NCBI RefSeq assembly: GCF_030718205.1
Contig: NZ_JAUZQF010000008.1
Location: forward strand, 124,001 to 188,000
Direction: 5' to 3'
DNA: 64,000 nucleotides
Source: Nonomuraea turcica
Lineage (GTDB): Bacteria > Actinomycetota > Actinomycetes > Streptosporangiales > Streptosporangiaceae
Position 1 is the first letter of the stretch; each line of letters begins with the position of its first letter. The translations under genes were made by a program, and so were the position numbers. Positions 59,777 through 64,000 of this stretch are shown here, one piece after another. The notes under the pieces were generated by a model, which worked only from the letters and a program-made list of their open reading frames with translations, ran no database searches and was not told where the DNA came from.

Positions 59777-60994
59777 GTGTTCCGCGAGCGCAAGCCGAGT
59801 GTCCGGCGGGTCCTTCCAGAGGGGCAGTACAACCCAGAAGTCGGGGAGGGAGTGCGGTGGCTCGACTACGAGCGGGCCGCCGAGATGGACGCCGCGTCCA
59901 TGCCCGAGGGCGGGGCCTTCCAGGGCGCGACCACCTTAGAGCCTTTCGACGTGCCGGAGCCTGTGGAACTGCCGGAGCCTGTGGACGTGCCTCGGGCGGA
60001 TCGGCCTGGCGACGCGCCGCCCCTTGTCGCCCTGGGTCCGGCGCCCCTGGGTGAATGCCGTGCGTTGCCCGACGCTGAGTCCGGCATGGCGCCTGCGGTC
60101 GACTCCCGAGCCACACCACCTCCGGCCGACCCGCCCGCTGCGCCTCCGGCCACCTCCGGAGGCACCCATCCGGGCAACATGCGAGCCACGTCTCTGGCCG
60201 GATCCCAGGCCGTGCCTCCCTCTGCCGGGTCCCTCACTACGCCTCCCGCCGGGCCGTGTGCGGCGCTCCCTGGTGAATCCCGTGCGACGCCATTGACCAG
60301 CGGTGACGGCGTCGTCGCGACCTCCGGTCGGCGGTTCGACATTCTGGACGGGCCTGCCGAGCGGATCGTGGACGGCGACTGGTTCGAGCGGCCGCACCGG
60401 CCGCCCAGGCTCGCCGAGAGCCGCCCGTACGGTGTGCGGGGTGGGCTCGCACACCCGGATCCGCAGGTCGAGCGGGACCTGATCGAGGCGCTGCCGCTGG
60501 GCACCCGCTTCCCCGACCCCCGCGGCACCTGGATCCGGCTCATCAACGGCGGCGGGCCGGCCGACGACCCGTTCCGGGCCTCCAACGCGGCCGACTGCGC
60601 GCTGGCCGTTCTGTCCACCTGGCACGGTGAGCCCGCCACGGCAGCCCCCAGGCTGCCCGAGTACGACAGGATCGGACGCCCGCTGCTCACCGGTGAGCAC
60701 GACAGCCGGGCCAGGATCGAGCGATGGGTGGGGCAGCGGCTGGAGTACGCGGGGCAAGGGCGGCACGCGTACCCGATGATCGCGCGGCGGCTGGCCGGGG
60801 CCGGGCATGGGGCCTGTGCCGTCATCGTGGTGCGTTGGCCGGGAGGTGGCACCCACGTCTGGAACGCGGTCAACGCGGACGGTGAGGTGATCTGGATCGA
60901 CGCGCAGCGGGGGCATATGTCCGTCGAGCCGCCTTACACGACGGTGACCGGGGTGTTCTGCGTGATACTCGACCGCCAGGGGCGGCCGCGATGA
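59777..60994 (+). CDS. Papain-fold toxin candidate (Tox-PL / glutamine-deamidase-like C-terminus)
   Basis: Protein of 405 aa. Residues ~1-50 form a short charged start, ~50-185 are Pro/Ala/Gly-rich and probably disordered, and ~225-405 form the effector domain. In it Cys 274 (SNAADCALAVL), His 360 (PGGGTHVWNAVN) and Asp 375 (VIWIDAQRG) match the Cys-His-Asp triad and spacing of papain-fold toxins such as protein-glutamine deamidases. No signal peptide or known secretion domain is seen. GTG 59777 has AGGAGG 6 nt upstream; an earlier GTG 59729 lacks one. Overlaps an immunity-like gene by ATGA. Confidence 0.65.
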   Translation: MFRERKPSVRRVLPEGQYNPEVGEGVRWLDYERAAEMDAASMPEGGAFQGATTLEPFDVPEPVELPEPVDVPRADRPGDAPPLVALGPAPLGECRALPDAESGMAPAVDSRATPPPADPPAAPPATSGGTHPGNMRATSLAGSQAVPPSAGSLTTPPAGPCAALPGESRATPLTSGDGVVATSGRRFDILDGPAERIVDGDWFERPHRPPRLAESRPYGVRGGLAHPDPQVERDLIEALPLGTRFPDPRGTWIRLINGGGPADDPFRASNAADCALAVLSTWHGEPATAAPRLPEYDRIGRPLLTGEHDSRARIERWVGQRLEYAGQGRHAYPMIARRLAGAGHGACAVIVVRWPGGGTHVWNAVNADGEVIWIDAQRGHMSVEPPYTTVTGVFCVILDRQGRPR

Positions 60995-61260
60995 ACCTGG
61001 AGCAGGCTCGGGCTCTGGCTGAGGAGTACTTCAACGGGGTCCGGCCGCTGGGCGAGGCGCTGCCCGTGGGGATTTTCGGGTTCCACGACGGCTACGTCGC
61101 CTGGGTGCGGGAGCTCGATCCCGACGATCCCGGCACGTTGCCGGAGACGGTCGGCGGCGGGTGCATCGTGATCGACCGGGCCACGGGAGAGGTGGTGGCC
61201 CGGCCGCTGCTCGACCCGGAGACGGTCGCCGAGTTGTGGCCCGGTCCCGTCCCCAGATAA
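60991..61260 (+). CDS. Immunity protein candidate, YrhB/Imm35-like
   Basis: Protein of 89 aa, acidic. Begins with a helix (LEQARALAEEYFNGV), then a beta sheet with FGFHDGYVAWVREL and GGGCIVIDRATGEVVARPLL, the pattern of YrhB/Imm35 proteins (helix, strand with Trp, then a VDR-TG-V turn). Such proteins neutralise cysteine-protease-like toxins. The ATGA overlap with the toxin candidate means they are co-translated. Two hairpins follow. Confidence 0.6.
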   Translation: MNLEQARALAEEYFNGVRPLGEALPVGIFGFHDGYVAWVRELDPDDPGTLPETVGGGCIVIDRATGEVVARPLLDPETVAELWPGPVPR

Positions 61261-61279
61261 AGGAACCAGATAAAGGAAA

Positions 61280-61358
61280 GGGCCGGGCGCCGCCCCCATG
61301 AGACGCCCGACCCTTGGCGTGCGGGCTGCCGGGAACGAGAAACCGGGGCAGCCCGCAC
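61280..61358. terminator. Two hairpins in the convergent gap
   Basis: Hairpin A: GGGCCGGGCG (61280-61289) with CGCCCGACCC (61304-61313), one mismatch. Hairpin B: GTGCGGGCTGCC (61319-61330) with its exact complement (61347-61358). They lie between the convergent immunity and permease genes and can serve as terminators from both sides; AT-rich sequence with a TTTTT run follows near 61381. Confidence 0.75.
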
Positions 61359-61417
61359 CGCGTGTTCCCTCTATCCGCGTTTTTCGGATTTATTCGCGTT
61401 ACGGGCTCTTCGTCCGA

Positions 61418-63907
61418 TCAGCCGGTGGCGAGCGCGCCGACGATCGAGGCCCGGGCCGCACGACGGGCCGGGAGCACAGCGGCCACCACCCCCGCCACCC
61501 CCGACAACACCACGAACAGCGCGATCTGCGGCACCGGCACCGACAACACGGCCCCGTCCAGCATCGCCATCACGGCGGCCCATCCGAACACGCCACCCAG
61601 CACGACCCCGACCAGCGCCCCGATCAGCCCCAGCACCAGCGCCTCGATGAACAACATCCGGCGCAACTGCGGCCGGGTCAGCCCGAGCGCCCGCAGCAGC
61701 GCGGACTCCCTGGTGCGTTCATGGACCGACAACGACAGGGTGTTCGCGATCCCCAGCAACGAGATCAGGATCGCCAGCCCCAGCAAGCCGGTAACGATCA
61801 TGAGCAGCATGTCCAGCGTCTCTTCGAACTGGCCGCGTATCTCGGTCGAACTCGCCAACTGGACGGTCGGGTGGGCGGCGACGGCCGCCTCCACCACCGC
61901 GCGCGCCCGCTCGGCCGGCACACCGTCGCGGATGTTGATCATCACACTGGAGTCGGGCAGCCGGTCGAAGTACGTGTCGAACGGCTGCTCGGCAACGGTG
62001 AGGGCGGGCAGCGTGGAGTTCTCGCCCTTCAACACGGCGACCACGCGCAACGGCACGGTCCCCGCCAGGTCGGTCCTGGCCCGTACGGTGCCGCCGACCG
62101 CCACGCCCAGCTCCTCGGCCGCGTAGTCGAGGAGCGCCACCTCACCGGTGGACATCCCGGTCGTGGACCCGGCGACGACCTCGGGGGTGACGGTCCCGTG
62201 GTAGGTGCCGATGTCGTAGCGCCGGTCCCCCACCTTGGTCGGAGTCCTGCGGACCTGCAGCACGGAAGCCAGCTCCGGCTTGCCGCGCAGCTCCTCCGCC
62301 ACCGACCGCGGCACACCGGCCTCGCGCCCCTGCGTGGCCAGCATGTAGTCGACGGGGAACTGCTCGTCGAGCTTGCTCCACACGCTCACCCGGGTGGAGG
62401 CGCTGAGCACCGAGAGCAGCGTCATGAGCGTCACGCCAATGGTCAGCGCGACGGTCGTGGTGGCGGCCCGCGAGGGGTTGCGCGCGGAATTGTCCAGCGC
62501 CAGCCGCCCCGGCACGCCGAACAACCGGGCCGGGATCCAGCCCACCGCCGCGCTCAGCGGCTTGACCAGCACCGGCCCGAGGATCAGCACGGCGAGGAAG
62601 GTCAGAGCGCCGCCGGCCATCACGACGAACAGGGTGGGCGGCTCGCCAGGCCGCATCCCCCATACGCCGAAGCCGGTCGTCCCCATCCCGGCCAGCAGGA
62701 ACAGCGCCGCGAAGAGCCAGCGCAGCACCCCGGTGCGGTACGTCTGCTCCTCCACCTGCGTGCGCAGCGCCGCGACCGGCGGCACCCGGGTGGCCGAACG
62801 GGCAGGCAGGAGCGCCGCGCACACCGTGACCACCAGGCCGACGGCCAGGCCGATGGCGATCGTGGCCGGCGCCAGCGTCACGGCCGCGTCGGTGGGCAGC
62901 GCAGCGTCGAGCGCGCCGAGGACCGCGAGCGTGAGAACGGCCAGGCCGTACCCGATGACCAGGCCGGACGCGGAGGCGATCAGGCCGACCACCACCGACT
63001 CCAGCAGGATCGAGCCGAACACCTGCCCCCGCGTGGCCCCGATGCACCGCAGCAGCGCCATCTCCCTGGTCCGCTGCGCGACGAGGATGCCGAACGTGTT
63101 GTAGATGACCAGCGCCGCCACCATCATCGCCACCGCGCCGAACAGCAGCAGCCCCACCGTCAGCGTCCGCATCTCGAACCCGGCCGCACTGGCCAGGTCG
63201 GCGGCCAGCTCATCGCCGGTCTTGACCACGGCGCCGCCGCCGGCGGCCGCCGCCACGAGCTGCTTCAGCCCGGCGGACGGGCCCGCGACATCGATCTCGC
63301 GGTACCCCTTCGCGCCGGTCATCCGCTGCGCGGTGGCCGGGGTGAAGCCGACGACGCCGGTGTACGCGAGCTCCTGGTCCACGCCGGGATCGAGCAGACC
63401 GACCAGCTTGAACCGGTGCTGACTCTGCGAGCCGTCGAGCACGGTGATCGTGTCGCCGATCTGGAGTTTCTGGGCCTTGGCGGTGTTCTCGTCGAGGACG
63501 GCCGCCTGGTCGTCGGTGCCGGGGCCCGAGCCGGAGACGATCGCGGTGCGATCCAGCGGCCCACGCACGATCGAGATGGCCGTGGTGGGCACGCTGCCCA
63601 CGACCTTGCCATCCTTGCCGAGCAGCGGCGCGGGCTCCCGGATCAGGCCCTGCGCCTCGGTCACGCCTTCGACGGCGCGTACCCGCTCCAAGATCTTCTC
63701 GGACAGCACGCCGCCGGAGTCCTTCGGCAGGACGGCCACGTCGACCTTGCCGGCGTCGGCCGTGACCCGCTGGGAGAATCCGGCCTGGATGGTGTCGTTC
63801 AGCACGAACGTGCCCGCGATGAACCCGACCCCCAGCATGATCGCCAGAGAGGTGAGCAACAACCGGAGCCGGTGCGCGCGCAGCCCGGCCAGTGCCGTCT
63901 TCAGCAC
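61418..63907 (-). CDS. ABC transporter permease, MacB/FtsX type with two FtsX domains
   Basis: Permease of 829 aa. TM helix 1 (LLLTSLAIMLGVGFIAGTFVL), a large extracytoplasmic domain (~residues 40-250), then three helices (LLFGAVAMMVAALVIYNTFGI onward, FtsX domain 1), more helices in the middle, a second extracytoplasmic domain, and a final three-helix FtsX domain (LLMIVTGLLGLAILISLLGIANTLSLSV). Such proteins do not move substrate through the membrane but drive envelope processes or lipoprotein/peptide release. GTG start 1 nt after the ATPase stop. Confidence 0.92.
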   Translation of the reverse strand: MLKTALAGLRAHRLRLLLTSLAIMLGVGFIAGTFVLNDTIQAGFSQRVTADAGKVDVAVLPKDSGGVLSEKILERVRAVEGVTEAQGLIREPAPLLGKDGKVVGSVPTTAISIVRGPLDRTAIVSGSGPGTDDQAAVLDENTAKAQKLQIGDTITVLDGSQSQHRFKLVGLLDPGVDQELAYTGVVGFTPATAQRMTGAKGYREIDVAGPSAGLKQLVAAAAGGGAVVKTGDELAADLASAAGFEMRTLTVGLLLFGAVAMMVAALVIYNTFGILVAQRTREMALLRCIGATRGQVFGSILLESVVVGLIASASGLVIGYGLAVLTLAVLGALDAALPTDAAVTLAPATIAIGLAVGLVVTVCAALLPARSATRVPPVAALRTQVEEQTYRTGVLRWLFAALFLLAGMGTTGFGVWGMRPGEPPTLFVVMAGGALTFLAVLILGPVLVKPLSAAVGWIPARLFGVPGRLALDNSARNPSRAATTTVALTIGVTLMTLLSVLSASTRVSVWSKLDEQFPVDYMLATQGREAGVPRSVAEELRGKPELASVLQVRRTPTKVGDRRYDIGTYHGTVTPEVVAGSTTGMSTGEVALLDYAAEELGVAVGGTVRARTDLAGTVPLRVVAVLKGENSTLPALTVAEQPFDTYFDRLPDSSVMINIRDGVPAERARAVVEAAVAAHPTVQLASSTEIRGQFEETLDMLLMIVTGLLGLAILISLLGIANTLSLSVHERTRESALLRALGLTRPQLRRMLFIEALVLGLIGALVGVVLGGVFGWAAVMAMLDGAVLSVPVPQIALFVVLSGVAGVVAAVLPARRAARASIVGALATG

Positions 63908-63908
63908 C

Positions 63909-64000
63909 TCACCCCTCCAGCTTCACGAGCGTGTCCAGCACGGACTGCGGCGTCGGCGCGGCGAGCTCGGTGACGAGCTCGCCGTCGTGCAGAAAGACCA
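63909..64000 (-). CDS. ABC transporter ATP-binding protein, C-terminal end (cut by window edge)
   Basis: The last 29 complete codons read VFLHDGELVTELAAPTPQSV then LDTLVKLEG and TGA. The VFLHDG strand followed by a short tail is the normal end of LolD/MacB-type ATPases, which are encoded directly before FtsX-type permeases. The rest lies beyond the window. Confidence 0.7.
   Translation of the reverse strand, partial: VFLHDGELVTELAAPTPQSVLDTLVKLEG

Noticed and set aside
61298..63973. 891-codon plus-strand frame opposite the FtsX-type permease
   Set aside because: Composition is the Arg/Gln/His/Pro-rich pattern of antisense GC-rich DNA, and the minus strand encodes a clear 829-aa permease.

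Overview
The window is very GC-rich DNA with strong GC preference at third codon positions, frequent GTG/TTG starts, 4-nt ATGA/GTGA start-stop overlaps, two complete 'conservon' (CvnA-B-C-D) operons and an IdeR/DmdR-type iron box. Together these point to a filamentous actinomycete (Streptomyces / Streptosporangiales type; genus not established). It is ordinary chromosome with accessory patches. I see no tRNA, rRNA, insertion sequence or CRISPR array.

Layout: 1-4.1 kb, end of a TetR regulator and a potDBCA-like polyamine-type ABC importer. 4.2-6.3 kb, a maltokinase/glucosamine-kinase-like gene coupled to a SIS-domain gene. 6.3-10.5 kb, conservon 1. 10.9-15.8 kb, a glycine-betaine-type ABC importer with a fused double permease and two tandem substrate-binding proteins split by a strong hairpin. 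15.9-16.6 kb, TetR. 16.7-16.9 kb, an 87-bp direct repeat. 16.9-21.1 kb, conservon 2. 21.2-25.2 kb, the nitrogen module amtB-glnB-glnD behind a GlnR-like box. 25.4-26.4 kb, a siderophore-binding lipoprotein behind an iron box. 26.4-28.7 kb, MOSC protein, Asp-nucleophile hydrolase and a divergent TetR with paired operators. 29.1-30.0 kb, a sigma-70 family factor.

30.1-39.5 kb holds histidine (urocanate) degradation: hutI, hutF and an M20 amidohydrolase at one end, hutU and an RpiR regulator at the other, with an SDR, a PadR regulator and a DrrAB-like exporter between. The same 16-bp palindrome (TGAATG-N4-CATTCA) sits 11-13 nt before the start codons of both hut transcription units, which suggests one split regulon. 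39.5-45.8 kb: an MsbA-like ABC exporter divergent from a DUF4331 / TPR / histidine-rich NicO metal-transporter set. 45.9-48.2 kb: PadR plus SGNH hydrolase, and an AbiEii-like nucleotidyltransferase with a small partner. 48.2-49.7 kb: a membrane protein and a FadR-type regulator.

49.9-54.0 kb is a gamma-glutamylation pathway (glutamine-synthetase-like ligase, aldehyde dehydrogenase, SDR, PuuD-like hydrolase) for an amine or amino alcohol. 54.95-58.1 kb: a tandem glycine riboswitch controlling gcvT-gcvH, followed by sdaA, so glycine cleavage and serine deamination sit together. 58.1-61.3 kb is an island of small orphan genes ending in a papain-fold (Tox-PL-like) toxin candidate and a YrhB/Imm35-like immunity candidate. 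61.4-64 kb: a MacB/FtsX-type ABC exporter running off the edge.

Nitrogen is the common theme: polyamine-type uptake, ammonium sensing, histidine, glycine/serine and amine catabolism all lie within 64 kb. All functions are inferred from sequence motifs read by eye.
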